Shown: positions 34,849-48,100 of the stretch, piece after piece
How positions within the stretch are numbered: the first letter of the stretch is position 1
Layout: each line of letters begins with the position of its first letter
Assembly: GCA_963921195.1 (NCBI GenBank)
Contig: OY992536.1
Span: 109,580,778 to 109,644,777 of the forward strand
DNA from: Pegoplata infirma
Taxonomy: Eukaryota > Arthropoda > Insecta > Diptera > Anthomyiidae
Reading direction: 5' to 3'
DNA: 64,000 bases
Made by a program: the position numbers and the translations under genes
The notes under the pieces: generated by a model
Told to the model about the DNA's origin: nothing
Database searches by the model: none
The model's input: the letters and a program-made list of their open reading frames with translations, nothing else

Positions 34849-37800
34849 CACCCAAAAAAAAACCATTGTGAAATTATTTAATTTTAGGGTATAATTAACC
34901 TAAGATTTTTCGCGAGAATCCAACTTGAAAAGTTTCTTTGCATATTACCCGAATCAACTTAGGTAAACTTACAAAATGCATTTAAGCAATATTTCAAATT
35001 TTATTTTGTTTATTTATCCACTATATTTAAATAAATGGTACAGTTTGATTGGTCAAATAACATATTTTTTTTTAGGTTGATTTAATAGTTTTATATATCC
35101 CCTTCCATACAAAATGCTCAATATTATAAATTTTAATTACATTTATTTTTAATATTTGTTTTTAATATAAAGGACAATTTTATAATAAAACATAAATACT
35201 AACAAGCTTAAAATACATACTTAGCATGATCAGTGACAACTAAATTTTTCTATAGAAACTTTCTCAAAGACAATTTTTCTATAGAAAAAAAGACAATTCT
35301 TTAGAAAATTTCTGATAATTTTCTATAGAAACTTTCTGAAAGACAATTTTTCTATAGAAAATTTCTGAAAGACTATTTTTCTATAAAAAATTTCTAAAAG
35401 ACAGATTTACTACACAAAATTTTTAACAGACAATTTTTTTAAAAAATTTCTCAAAGACAATTCTTCTATAGAAAATTTCTAATAGACAATTTTTCTATAG
35501 AAAATTTTTCAAAGACAATTTTTTTATAGAAACTTTCTGAGAAATAATTTTTCTACAGAAAATTTCTGAAAGAAAATACTTTTATAAAAAATTTCTTAAA
35601 GTAAAATTTTCTATAGAAATTTTCTCAAAGACAATTCTTCTATAGCAAACTCCTGAAAGACAGGTTTTCTATAGAAACTTTCTGAACGCCAATTTTTCTA
35701 TAGAAAATTTCTGAAAGAAAATTTTTCGATAGAAAATTTCTGGTTGACAATTTTTCTATAGAAAATTTCTGAAAGATAATTTTTCTATAGAAAGTTATAT
35801 ATATATATATAGAAAGACAATTTTTCTATAGAAAACTTTTTCAAGCCAATTTTTTTATAGAAAATTTCTATAAAAAATTTCTCAAAGACAATTTTTCTAT
35901 AAAAAATTTCACAATTTTTCTATAGAAAACTTTTTCAAGCCAATTTTTTTATAGAAAATTTCTATAAAAAATTTCTCAAAGACAATTTTTCTATAAAAAA
36001 TTTCACAAAGATAATTCTTTAATAGAAAATTTTTTAAAGATAATTTTTCTATAGAAAATTTCCCAAAGACAATTATTCTACAGAAAATTCCTCAAAGACA
36101 ATTCTTTAATAGAAAATGTTTTAAAACCAATTTTTCTATAGAAAATTGGTTTTAAACCAATTAAAAAAGATAATTTTTCTATAGAAAATTTCACAAAGAT
36201 AATTTTTCATAGAAAATTTCTGAAAGGCAATTTTTCTGTAGAAATTTTCTGAAAGACAATTCTTCTATAGAAAATTTTTCGATAGAAAATTTCTGGAAGA
36301 CAATTTTTCTATAGAAAATTTCTGAAAGACAATTTTTCTAAAAAAAATGTTTGAAAGTTAATTTTTCTATAGAAAATTTTTGAACAACAATTTTTCTATA
36401 GAAAATTTTTTATAGAAAGTTTCTAAAAGACAATTTTTCTGTAGAATATTTCTCAAAGACAATTTTTCTACAGAAACTTTTTCAAAGACAGTTTTTCTAT
36501 ATAAAATTTCTGAAAGACAGGTTTTCTGTAGAAAATTTCTGAAAGACAATCTTTCTATGGAAACTTTCTCAAACACAATTTTTCTATAGAATACTTCTGA
36601 AAGGCAATTTTCATAGAAAAATTCTCAAAGACAATTATTCTATAGAAAATTTCTTAGACAATATTTCTATAGAAAATTTCTGAGAGAAATTTTTCTAGAG
36701 AATATTTTTGAAAAATAATTTTCCATAGAAAAATTCTCAAAGACAATTCTCAAGGACAATTTTTCTACAGAAAATTTCTCAAAGACAATTCTTCAATAGA
36801 AAATTTTTTAAAGACAATTTTTCTATAGAAAATTTCCCAAAGATAATTTTTATATAGAAAATTTCTCAAAGATAATTTTTTAACAGAAAATTTAAAAAAA
36901 AATTTCTATAGAAACTTTCTCAAAGACAATTTTTCGATAAAAAATTTCTCAAAGACAATTGTTTATAGAAAATTGCTGAGAGACAATTTTTCTGCAGAAA
37001 ATTTCTGAAAAACAATTTTTCTATATAAAATTTCTAAAAGGCAGGTTTTCTATAGAAAATTTCTGAAAAAAAATTTTTCTGAGAGACAATTTTTTTCAGA
37101 AAATTTCTGAAAGAAAATTTTTCTATAGAAAATTTCTGAAAGACAGGTTTTCAGAGAAAATTTCTAAAAGAAAATTTTTCTGTAGAAAATTTCTGAAAAA
37201 ATTTTCATAAAAAATTTCTCAAAGACAATTTGTTTATAGAAAATTTCTCAAGGACAATTTTTCTATAGAACATTTCTGAAAGTCGATTTTTCTATAGAAA
37301 ATTTCTGACAATTTTTCTATAGAAAATTTCTTAAAGACAATTTTTCTATAAAACTTTCTCAAAGACAATTTTTAAATAGAAAATTTTTCAAATACAATTT
37401 TTCTATAGAAAATGTCGTAAAGGCATTTTTTTTCTATAGAAAATTTTTGATAGACAATTTTTCATAGAAACTTTTTCAAAGACAATTTTTGTAAAGAAAA
37501 TTTCTTAAAGATAATTTTTCTATAGAAAAGACAGTTTTTCTATAGAAAATTATTCTGTAAAAAATTTCGTAAAAACAACTTTTCTTTAGATATTTTTTGT
37601 TTTTTTAGAAAGTATCTATAGAAAAATTGTCTTTCAGAAATTTTCTGTAAAAAAATTGTCTTTCAGACATTTCTAGAGAAAAATTGTCTTTAAGAAATTT
37701 TCTATGGAAAAATTGACTTTGAGAAATTTTTAAAGAAAAATTGTCTTAATTCATATTTTCTATAGAAATTTTTTATAAAAAAATTGTATTTAAAAAATTT

Positions 37801-38369
37801 TTTATAGAAAACTTGTCTTTAAGAAATTTTCTATAGAAAAATTGTCTTTGAGAAATTTTTATACAAAAATTGTTTTTAGAGATATTTTCTATGGAAATAT
37901 TGCTTGAAAATTTTTTTATAAAAAAATTTTCTAAAGAAAAATTGTCTTTCAGAAATTCAATATAGAAAACCATCTTTCAGAAATTTTGTATAGAGAAATT
38001 GACAATAAGAATTTTTTTATAGAAAAATTGTCTTTAGTTATTTTCTATAGAAAAAGTGCCTTTGTAAAATTTTCTATATACAAATTTTTGTTCTGTAGAA
38101 AAATTCTGTAATTCTGAGAATTTTTTTCTATTGAAAAATTCTCTATTTCTGAGAAATTTTTTCTATAGAAAAAGTCTTGCATTTTGAGACAATTTTTCTA
38201 TAAAAAAAGTCGTAAATTCTTAAACAATTTTTCTATAGAAAAAATCTCAGATTCTGACACAATTTTTCTACAGAACAAATTTTAGATTCTGTGACAATTT
38301 TTCTACAGAAAAAGTCTCAGGTTCTGATACAATTTTTCTATAGAAAAAATCTTAGATTCTAAGACAATT
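34849..38369. mobile_element. CACCC TIR element with 29-bp array, left part (interrupted by the LTR element)
   Basis: Begins CACCCAAAAAAAAACCATTG after a TA. About 385 bp of unique sequence precede the array. The same sequence, left end and array, is present again from 60948. The LTR retrotransposon is inserted at 38370 in the array and the array resumes at 54426. A right end with the same first bases is at 60230 (GGGTG then TA), but pairing the two ends is inference. Confidence 0.65.
35236..38365. repeat. 29-bp minisatellite with internal orientation switch
   Basis: Units TTTTTCTATAGAAAATTTCTGAAAGACAA and variants run in one orientation to about 37610, then inverted (CTATAGAAAAATTGTCTTTCAG) to about 38060. 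They then grade into a CTCAGATTCTGACACAATTT form resembling the array at 850-3297. Confidence 0.9.
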
Positions 38370-40056
38370 TGTACTGTCGGGTTCGTGTAATTAAACAAAA
38401 TGGATGCCAGATTGTCAACGCCGCTGGTATGCCCGCGTTTGGCACGGCTAAGCTCGCCGGATGGGGTGGTTCTTGTTGACGATCTGGTACAACGACAGTG
38501 ACATGAAAATCATACCAGCTTTTAGTTGTGGAGTAACCAAATTAAACGAAAAATTACGAATGGGACCCGAAGCAAAACACGAAAAAGGGACAATGGAATT
38601 TTACACAAATACACCAATATACTTACACTCACCTTTAATTTAAAACACATAAAGTTGGATGCTGACTGTTGGTATGTCAGCCGGAGCCCTCCCGCTTGGA
38701 ATCCATGGGAATCCCACCATGATAACCGATTTGGAATCTACGAGGTTATCCCAAGGTCGCCTCCACAAACTGAGGTTACCCTACTACCACTTGCCTAAAT
38801 TTCTTAAGCGCTCATATTAATTAAAAAAAAAAACACAAATCTTTTTCAATATTTAAATTCATAACAAAATTGTATGTATTTTATTTATATTTAATTCCAA
38901 TAAAATTTTTAAAAAAAACAAGCTCATATAGTTTTATCTTTAAGCCTCTGAAGGGAAATTAAAAAGTTTACTTTAACCATGTTAAATTGCAATATAAATA
39001 AAATTACGTAAGAAAGTTTAATGATGATAAATCTTGTATACAAGAAAAACAGAAATAAAAAAAATTATATATTTAATGTTGTTTTATTATCTTTGTTTCC
39101 TCATGGATAAATGCCAAGGTGTATGGATGGACCTTTCTGTTACGGCTTAATCTGGTGAGATAATTCCGCAGCGGTTTTGTCGTCCGTTTTTCTGTCCTTA
39201 GGTAAGGTATCACCAGTACGCATAAATTTTTAGCACATATATATATAAAGTTTTTTTTTATATATAATTTGTCTTTAAAGCAAACACTCTTAAAACCTGG
39301 GAAATTGATCCCTACTTTACACGAGTTCCTAGGAATGAGCTCAACCCTACTAAAACTTTAACGCGCACCTTTTAGTATATTTCTTTAAAAGGGAATGTTT
39401 TAAAAAGGTAATTCGTTACTAAATGTTTTCCCTAAATTAAATTATTTTTATTATTTAAAAAACCAAACATATATATTTATCTCTTTTTATAGAGCGCAAA
39501 TCTCGTCAGTCGGTCGTCCAGGTGTTTTTGTCCTGATGGATTGTCCAAAAAACCAAAACGGAATACCTGTTGGATCGATTTTTCTGCTGAGGCTCCAATG
39601 ATGTTGGTCGGACAGAGGTGTTGCTGGTGTTTGAATAGCACAAATTTTCAGTTTACTTTAAGTATTTATTTTTCTGTTTTTGTTCAAAAATGTTTAGTTT
39701 TATATTAATTGTATTGTTATTTTTGTTCACAATAAAAAACGATAGGCAAAGGCAATAAAATGGCTGGCCGCCTTTCTTCCTTCTCTGTTGTTGTTGGTTT
39801 TCTTTATTTTTCGCAAAATCTTCGGGTTGAGGAGCACTTGTCCGACCGCTTGTAGAATTTCAGGCAAAAAGGACGGAAGTTCCTTCTGTTGTCTAGATTG
39901 TCAGCCATTAGAGGCTGCCAAAACAATTGCCAAAACTTTCGGGCAGTTCTTACGGTTGCATACAATAGTACTTTTTCTTCTAATATCAACCTCTTCTTCT
40001 TATTAAAATCCGTTACATTCAAATGCAAACGTAACCCACTAAGTGCGACCATGGCA
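38370..40056 (-). repeat. 3' LTR (1,687 bp)
   Basis: On the element strand it runs TGCCATGGTCGC to CGACAGTACA (TG...CA ends). By eye it matches the other LTR at a constant offset of 14,369 with no difference noticed. Confidence 0.95.
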
Positions 40057-42378
40057 AACCCAACCATCCTGCATCGCAACCTTGCACAAGGATGGGAGGG
40101 AAACTAACTTTGTTAAATTGCCTAAGTTTGGTTACTGACCATTATGACAACTTATCGAAATTGTTACTTCTATAAGAAAATTTCACTACCAAATAAATCC
40201 AAAACGCAGATTAGAAACTTTTGAAGAGTTGCGTAAAAACTTGTGACGTTTTATTATGCTTTTACGGAGAATTTTAAAAATACAACCCTGTTTCGTCTCC
40301 ATGTACTCTGTACCAAAATAAACGCTGTTTGCATACCATACATATACTGTACCCGGGGTAAATTGCAATCAAAGATCTGACATAATTTGCCTACTAACAT
40401 ATTTAAACCCCCCTAATGACAACTTCGAAAAAAAACACATGAATCTGGCAACGCTAACCATCTGACGTTTTCATTCATTAATAGAAGCTACATAAAAAAA
40501 AGAATACCATTCATAAAAATAAACGCGAATTACCGATATTACTACTCCAGAACGCAAAAAACTACACCATAGTTAAAAAAAATATTGATACTGGTTTTGT
40601 AAGGTAAGTACAGTGACTTCATAAAAAAACAAAAAAACGGCCGATCACCAGATTTTCTTGGCCAACATTGATGCAGGCCACTAAAACAAAAAACTTTAAT
40701 TCCCGCCTTAACCCGCTGTAAATCAGGTGCTGGAACAAAAAACAAAAGGTGTACACTTAATCACCAGCTAATCCATTTGGATCTTCATAATAACGGAGGA
40801 CTTGTGTGGATAAAAACAAACGCCATTCGCAATCAAATAAAAGCCTATAAAAAAACAAAAAGCCTAAAAAAACTGAAAATTCCACCAAATTCATCTGCTT
40901 CGGTCAACATTGCCAATTGTCCCGAATCATATACAACTCTCTTTCTCCTTTTGCTGTCTCTTTTCAGCTTATATCCCGCAAAGCCTCGGTCGATTCGAAC
41001 TTAATGTTCGACAGTTTAAATGGCGTTGCCTTCCGGTTATGTATGCTGAATGATAAGTAAGTACAAAACATGATTTTAAATTTTAAAAATATTTTAACTA
41101 ATCCTCTATTTTTTTCCTTCCAGAATTACAGAAGATGTGTTTTTCCTTTGCGCTGGATCACAAATTCAAAAGAAAAAAATCACCACGCCCAATTACTAGC
41201 TGCTTAACCATTCTATGGTAATAGAATAAAGTTTTTTTCCCTGAACGTTTACCAAGCCCAGCCGTAATAGAACAACAGCACAACAACATGGGAAAAAACG
41301 ATCTCCACTTTATCCAGATGAAAAGCCATCAAAATTAAGCCACTCGGTAAGTTTCATTTAAATTTTTAAATCATGAAAGTGCTTGGTTCAATAAGATTGT
41401 GTCTCTCAAATTCATTATGTGGTTCGCCCTTGTTGTTCCCGAGTTTTTAAAGGCGACGTGTTAAAAAAAAATCTTTGTTCTGTGTCAATAACCTTCATAT
41501 TCTATTACCGGTGTATTCATAAACAACTCAACAAAATGTGTGGACATATTGTGTAACCTGTGCCAGGGTAGATTTACATATGGTAACATTTTAGTGACGT
41601 AAATAAAAAAAAAAATTCTTTCAAAATCATTTTAGTCGGCAAAAACGACTTAAATGTTTAGTGCACCCATTAACCAATTTAAACGCTTTTTTAAGACTTA
41701 AAAATTTTAGAAAATAACTAAATAAAAAAAAAATATTGAAATTCAAACGAAACTCTTTTATTTTCCACGACAAAAGAAAAATTAAAATGTTTTTAAGCAT
41801 AAAAAGTGTAGTGTAAACTTAAGTCATTTATGTCGAACAAAATATTCTTATTCCGTTTTGAAAATTCGTAAATATTATCGTTTTCATATTCGCCAAAAAA
41901 AAATACTATGGAAAATTTACCTTGACCTGTGCAAAACCTACTTCATATGCACCCAGTAAAAAGGTGCTCTAAGACTTCTTTATTCTATTACCATCACGTA
42001 GGGTTGTCGATTACTCGGTTTTTTAAACCTTATTCGAATAAATCAAATAATTGAGTTTGTTTTACTGATCAAACAACCCAGTAAAACAACTTTAGCAAAA
42101 CAATTTAATCGATTAATCGATCGAATAAAAAAATTAGATCTTCTTTATATAAATATCTTTATTAAACAAAAAAAATAGTTTTTCGATTATTCGGCATAAA
42201 CTAATCGGTTAACTTGTTATCCGAACATTGTAATTTTAAAATAATTCGAATAGAAAAACGCTTTGTTTAGTCTATCAAACGAATAATTCTTAATCGGCTG
42301 ACCTCTTTACAATATATACACCAAATTAGAAACAAATAAAAAAAACCCAAAAAAAAAATCTTACTAAAACCTTTACTA

Positions 42379-42513
42379 AAAGTTTTTGCTAAACAAGTTT
42401 TTGCTAAAAATAGTTTTTGCTAAAAAAGTTTCTGCTAGAAAAAGTTTTTGCTAAAAAAAAGTTTTTGCTAAAAAAAAGTTTTTGCTAAAAAAGTTTTTGC
42501 TAAAAAGTTTTTG
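42379..42513 (+). repeat. Short AAAGTTTTTGCTA-type tandem repeat
   Basis: About eight copies of a 17-19-bp unit AAAAAAGTTTTTGCTA within the LTR element. Confidence 0.8.
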
Positions 42514-42697
42514 CATAAAATCGCTACGACCAACAAGATGCAATAAGTTACATTTCTGTGGTAAAAATCAAGAGGTGTATAAGTCGAGTTATGCTAATCT
42601 GTATCCATTCGCATTTAAAACTCTATCCTTATTACCAATACTATGTACTACAGTTTTTTTTTTATGTGAATAACGTCACTAAGCCACGATGTTCTTA

Positions 42698-42900
42698 CAC
42701 TCAAAAAATTACGTTCGTAAAATCAACTGAAAATGTCAGTTAAAATAATTAACTTGGGGTCAACTACTTTTTCAGTTAAATCAACTAACAAAATTAGTAA
42801 TCTTAACCGACAAAAAAAACAACTTTGTAATTGAAAACAACTAACTGCTGTAAAATATACAAAAAAATAACACGTAGTAGTTTACATAATTTTCTGAGTG
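42698..42900. mobile_element. CACTCA TIR MITE (203 bp) inside the LTR element
   Basis: Ends CACTCAAAAAATTACG and the inverse of CACTCAGAAAATTATG, flanked by TA (42696-42697, 42901-42902). The interior repeats CAACTA/AGTTGA motifs, as in the larger CACCC elements. Confidence 0.8.
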
Positions 42901-43029
42901 TATTGAAATATATAGTTTGAAAATGCTCTCAACAAACTTACGTAGTTTGTCCTTTTTACCACAGATTTATAAAGGCCATATTTTACTCTATAACTGGACT
43001 TGATTTTAAAATCCCTAAGAGATATTACA

Positions 43030-43240
43030 ACCAAAAAGTCACCTAGTAAAAAAAAACATAAAGGAAAAATCATAAAACCATCTCAAATTGTAATAGCATA
43101 AAGAAAAAATCAGAAAATCATCTTAACTTGTAATAGCATAAAGAAAAATCACAAAATCGTCTCAAATTGTACAAGCATATAGAAAAATCATTTCAAGTTG
43201 TAGTAGCCTAACGAAAAATCACGACATTATCTCAAACTAT
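43030..43240 (+). repeat. Four degenerate repeats of about 40-45 bp
   Basis: Units around AAAAATCA-AAATCATCTCAAATTGTAATAGCATAAAG. Confidence 0.7.
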
Positions 43241-44307
43241 CTTGACTAGTTCCTGTAGTGCGAATGTAGCCTTAATAACATATGCACTGAAAATCTTGAA
43301 ATATGCACTAAAACGTACTAAGATATGCAACAAAAGTTATGAAAAATTTTGCATTTTTACATTTAAAAAAACAATTTTATAAATTTTTGTCTCTGTAAAC
43401 AAATTTGAAATTTTCATTTACTAAAAATTTTAGACTTCCAATGTTTTTGATACAATTTCAGGACTCCAAAAATTTTTTTCCAAAGTTAAAGTCTTTTTTT
43501 TTTCCTTTTGTACAGATGAATTACATGGTTATGTAAATGACGTGATGCAACTATATCCATCAATTTCACTTTTAAGTTTATTTCTGGATTTCAGCTGGAC
43601 CATGGTAAGTAATATTGAAATTAAACGTAAAAGTGACTTAAGAAAGAGGTTAAAGAACTACAAAAAAAAATTTATTAGACTTTTAAAAAAACTGCTTCAA
43701 TACAAAATGTGATAAACCCAGCGAATTTTTTTCCTTTAAAAAACTACATTCACCAAAAGGAAACAAAATTCAAGCGAAACAACTCCTTTTATTTACCTAA
43801 CTAGCAAAATATAAATTTAAAAACGATTTTAAAATCTAAAGGCCGCAGATTCACATAAATTCAATTGGGTCATTGACCTAAACGTGCGAGCTTATGCTTT
43901 TATTATAATGTAATTCATTACAATACCCTAATATTTAACTCTACATATCCTACGAATTCAGTTCTTTCTTAACTTACTTTTACTTATACCTATAAAACTA
44001 TTTAATTTACTAATTAATTTTCATATTTCAGGTTGAACTTTAACATATTTTGATTGGACTTTGCCGAATCAACCCAAATCTACAGATACTACGGTGAGTG
44101 TTAAATATAATGTATTTACTTAGATTATTTAGCTATCAAACAGAAGAAAATTAATTTTTAGATTTAGATTACTGGACAGAAATTGGACTAAACGCTATTA
44201 ACTACATGGATAGTTTAACTAGCCATCGCAATTTATTAAAACCAAAATTTTAACTAAAAACACAAACTGTTATGGAACCATTTTGTGTGAACTGTTGTAT
44301 ATATTAT

Positions 44308-44710
44308 TTAAAAAATCAATTTTACAGAAAAATCAAAAGTTAATACTCGACTTTCCCTCTTCTTTTGTAACTTTAAAACGTTATACTTTACGTTACCTAT
44401 TGGAAGTGACTTTCCAGCCAATATGGTGGTTAGCCTCTTTCTTTCTCTGGAAAGCTTGTCAACTATGTCTAATGTAGAAACAAACACAGCTCTTATGTAC
44501 TTACGTACATCAGAACTGTTACTCCTTTTAATTTGGCTCAACAAGCTGTAAGTCGGATTTGAACTCATTCATGAACTTGCCAACGTGTTCTCTGGTGCAG
44601 ATGTCATAGTTTCGTTGTCCAGGAGGCACGTAGGGACGGTTCAATGACAGTCATAAATTGCCTCTTTCAAAATACGGTGGCTTCTGTTGACCAAAATAAA
44701 GGATTGTTTG
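44308..44710 (-). pseudogene. Degraded minus-strand coding remnant in the LTR element
   Basis: Two overlapping open stretches in different frames: an upstream one (about 44520-44710) crossing one stop, with a Pro/Tyr-rich YVPPGQ segment vaguely like the post-capsid part of this element's own gag, and a downstream one of 86 codons (44308-44568), basic and helical in character. Could be a lost accessory gene or env exon. Not recognised. Confidence 0.3.
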
Positions 44711-45125
44711 TTTAATCGAAAAAAAATAATAAATAAATAAAAATAAATAAATAAAATATTGACAAGTTTACCAAGAAAGAAATGATTTAACCCCCTATTA
44801 GCCCGGATTTCAGTTAGCCAATTTTAGGAAAACGGTAAGTAACCAACTCTGAAAACGATCCAACACATGAAATCTACTAACCCCTATTACTTCACGAACT
44901 GTCCACGTATTTTTGACATTGACTCATTTAGTTTTATAACATTAGTTGTACGTTATCTTTAAGCCTAACTTTTAAGCTAGCTTAGTGTATTCCGTATATG
45001 TATTTAGCGAAATTTTCTACAATAAAAATCCTTTTGGCAGGTCAAAAAAAAAAAAATATAAAAAAAAACAAACAACTTGTTCTTTTTTTTAACGCCGGGC
45101 TTTCCTCTCATTACCCTTAAAAAAC

Positions 45126-48100
45126 TTACTGCTTCAAATCCTTTGCGTGAAAATTCCCTAATGATTTTCCCTTCAAATCTTCCACCTCATACAAACTATT
45201 TCCGATGGGACGTACAATTCGGCATTTGTAAAATTTATTGGCGAGTTTCGCATTAAAGTTATTTTTAAAATCGCTTTGTTGGAAGCTTTTGCGATAGACC
45301 TCTTGTCCCGGGACAAATTTCACGTTACGGCTTCGAATGTTGTAGGTTTTCTCATTCTTTAAATAAGCATTATGCAAATTTTCCCGAATCTTTTCCCTTA
45401 TCAGGTCAAGTTTCACGGACTTGGGGATCACGTTGCCTTCCGGGTCATTTAATAATTCGAGTTTCCTAGCTAATTTATATACGCTTGCATGGTTCACCAT
45501 ATTCATACCGAACAACGCAAAGTAGGGTGTGACACCAATCGAATTATGTACAGAAGATCTTAACGAACACTCAATCTCGGACAAATACTTGTCCCAGTCC
45601 CCATGATCCTCCTTTAGATATGAACGTATCGCGGCTAAAATTGACTGATTCACCCTTTCGGATGCATTAGCCTGGGGTGAATGGGTCGCCGTCCTCATGT
45701 GGTTAATACCAAAATTCTTTATAACGTCTGCGAATTCTCTGCTTATAAATTGTTTGCCATTATCCGAGACAATGGTTTCCGGAGTTCCAAACTTGTGAAA
45801 AACTTCAGAAATTAAAAACCTAACGACATTTTTTGTATTGGCTTTTGCCATGGCCTTTAACAACACGAATTTTGTTAGATGATCTAACACGATAAATATA
45901 AAGCAGTTACCGGCTTTTGACCTCGGATACGGTCCTAAAAAATCTATATATATTCGTTGAAACGGACGATCAACGATACTTTCGTTGCCCATTGGTGGAC
46001 GAAGAACGGTGTTTGCTGGCTTAGCTTCCTTGCAAACCTGACATTTTTGTATAAAACTGCGAACCTGCGAACTTTGATTGGGCCAATAAAAATATTCCCT
46101 TATACGCCGAAGTGTTTTATGAAATCCCCCATGGGCCGCCTGTGGTGGCTCATGGGCGTTCCTAATAATGCTGTCCGTCAGCTCTAGTGGAACCCAAAGT
46201 TTCCAACAAAAATCTTCATTCAAGGGAACCCCATCGCATGGTAAAGTTCTCTTGTAGACTAAATTATCCACGATCTTAATATCCGGGAGTTGCTCAGAGT
46301 TAGTTCGAATTTTCTCAGTCAGTTCAAGGTAGTGCTCAGATTTAAATGCATCTGATTCCAAGTCAATTAAAGTATCCATAACCATCGAAACCTCTTCCAT
46401 GTCGTACCGCGATAGGGTATCAGGTACCACATTTTGTTTCCCTTGCCTATGTTCAACTGAAAACGAAAACGATTGTAGGTGAAGGCTCCACCTGGCTAAA
46501 CGACCGCTGAGGTCCTTATGGGACATCAGCCATTTCAAACTACTATGGTCAGTAATAATCGTAAACGGCATCAGTTCAATATAGGCTCTAAACTTTTTAA
46601 TGGCCATCACTACGGCTAAACATTCTCTCTCGGTCACAGAGTAATTTCTCTGAGCGGGAGACAACTTCTGGGAAAAGTATGCTATTGGATGCTCGCCTTC
46701 GGACTCGTCCTTTTGAAACAGAACGGCCCCTATACCGATATCCGAAGCATCACATTGGACATAGAAATGTTTCGAAAAGTCAGGGTGTACAATTACCGGA
46801 CTTGTCGTCAGTGCAGATTTTAAATTGTCGAACGCTACCTTTGCCTGGTCTGAAAAATTAAAACTTTTACCCTTTTTTAGAGTCTCAAAAATTGGAGCCG
46901 CAATTGTCGCATAGTCAGGGATGAACCTTCGATACCAACCCGTGGCGCCCATAAAACTCCTTACCTGTTTAGCAGTTTTAGGATAAGAATATTTTAAAAT
47001 GCTTTCTATTTTCGCTGGGTCCGGTTTTAGTTTACCCCCACCTACGATATACCCTAGATACCGAAGTTCTTTAAAGCAGAACTTTGATTTGGCCACATTT
47101 ATGGTCAAACCCGCTCTGTCCAAACACTCAGACACACGATTCAACAACTCCAGGTGAGTATTAAAGTCTGGAGATACCACCAAGAGATCGTCTAGATAGA
47201 CAAAAACTCTATCACGAAGTACTGCGGGGATCACTTTATCCATTAAACGGCATAACCTTTGGGCTGCATTACACAACCCAAAAGGCATAACCGTAAAATG
47301 GTAAAGTGGCCTTCCTGGTACCGTAAATGCAGTTTTTTCTCTACTAGACTCCTCAAGGGGTATCTGCCAGAACGCGTCCTTAAGGTCAACACTGGAAATG
47401 AAATACGTGTCTCCCAATCGACTGAGCAGACCCTCAATGTGCGGCAGAGGATAGGCGTCCTTGACCGTGAGTGTGTTGAGCTTACGGGCATCCAAGCACA
47501 AACGATTCTTTTCGCCCTTTCGGACTAAAGTAACCGGATGGCTCCAAGGACTCTCACTTGGCTCAATCACACCTAGGTCAAGCATCCTATCTAGCTCTGC
47601 ATACATCAACTTCTGCACAGCCGGGGAGACAGGATAATGTCTATCTTTCACCGGAGTTGCATCACGTGTGTCTATCGAGTGTATCTCCAGGTGAGTTTTC
47701 CCTAGACCTTTTTCCGTATAACAAGGAAATAGAGCAATTGCAGAATCTAGCTGCCGTTGCTGGTACGGTGACAGGACATGATTTTTAACCTCGAGACTAT
47801 CAGGCTCAGCTTCGTCGCAAAGGCTGACATCATTAGTGGTAAGGCTACCTACTTGACCGAAAAGATTAAATGATTTCATGAAATCTATTCCTAAAAATAG
47901 CTCTCGGTTTAATGTTGGAACCAAGTAAAAACATATTATCTTATTCAACTTGTTGAATTCAACGTTTGCTTTAACCCTACCGACAATTTTATGGGGACTC
48001 CCATCAGCTGTCTTTATAAACGAATTAAATGCGTGCATTACTAGATTAGCTCTTTCAACGAACTTTAAACAATCCCTACCTAAGCAGGTGACTGTGGCGC

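Larger units (their letters stand above)
40604..44834 (+). other. Candidate spliced transcription unit antisense to gag-pol
   Basis: Plus-strand signals in order: donor AAG|GTAAGT at 40604; acceptor with a long pyrimidine tract ending at 40967; donor at 41058; acceptor TTTCCTTCCAG ending 41123; donor CTCG|GTAAGT at 41347; acceptor CCTTTTGTACAG ending 43515; donor ATG|GTAAGT at 43605; acceptor ATTTCAG ending 44031; donor GTGAGT at 44094; acceptor TTTTTAG ending 44161; donor GTAAGT at 44835. Introns 41058-41123 (66 nt) and 44094-44161 (68 nt) have fly-like sizes, and the first has a CTAAT branch-like motif. Exon 40968-41057 is fully open, and across the 66-nt intron the frame stays open for 25 more codons to a TAG; upstream it is open from about 40868. 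No start codon or known domain is fixed, so it may be a non-coding RNA. Confidence 0.35.
40057..45125. other. 3' non-coding region of the LTR element
   Basis: About 5 kb without a long ORF. It holds a MITE (42698-42900), an AAAGTTTTTGCTA array, an approximately 45-bp repeat, a degraded minus-strand coding remnant and a series of plus-strand splice signals (separate entries). No env-type surface or transmembrane protein is seen. Confidence 0.7.

Noticed and set aside
38461..40107. ORFs of 60-91 codons, repeated at 52830-54473
   Set aside because: Both sets lie in the two LTRs and are identical only because the LTRs are; no domain recognised.
40057..40110. A primer-binding site for a plus-oriented LTR element
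   Set aside because: Sequence after the left LTR does not resemble a tRNA 3' end, while the right side has a tRNA-Lys match in the orientation of gag-pol.
40057..45125. An env gene in the LTR element
   Set aside because: No long ORF, signal peptide plus transmembrane pattern or fusion-protein motif could be found on the minus strand; only a degraded remnant.
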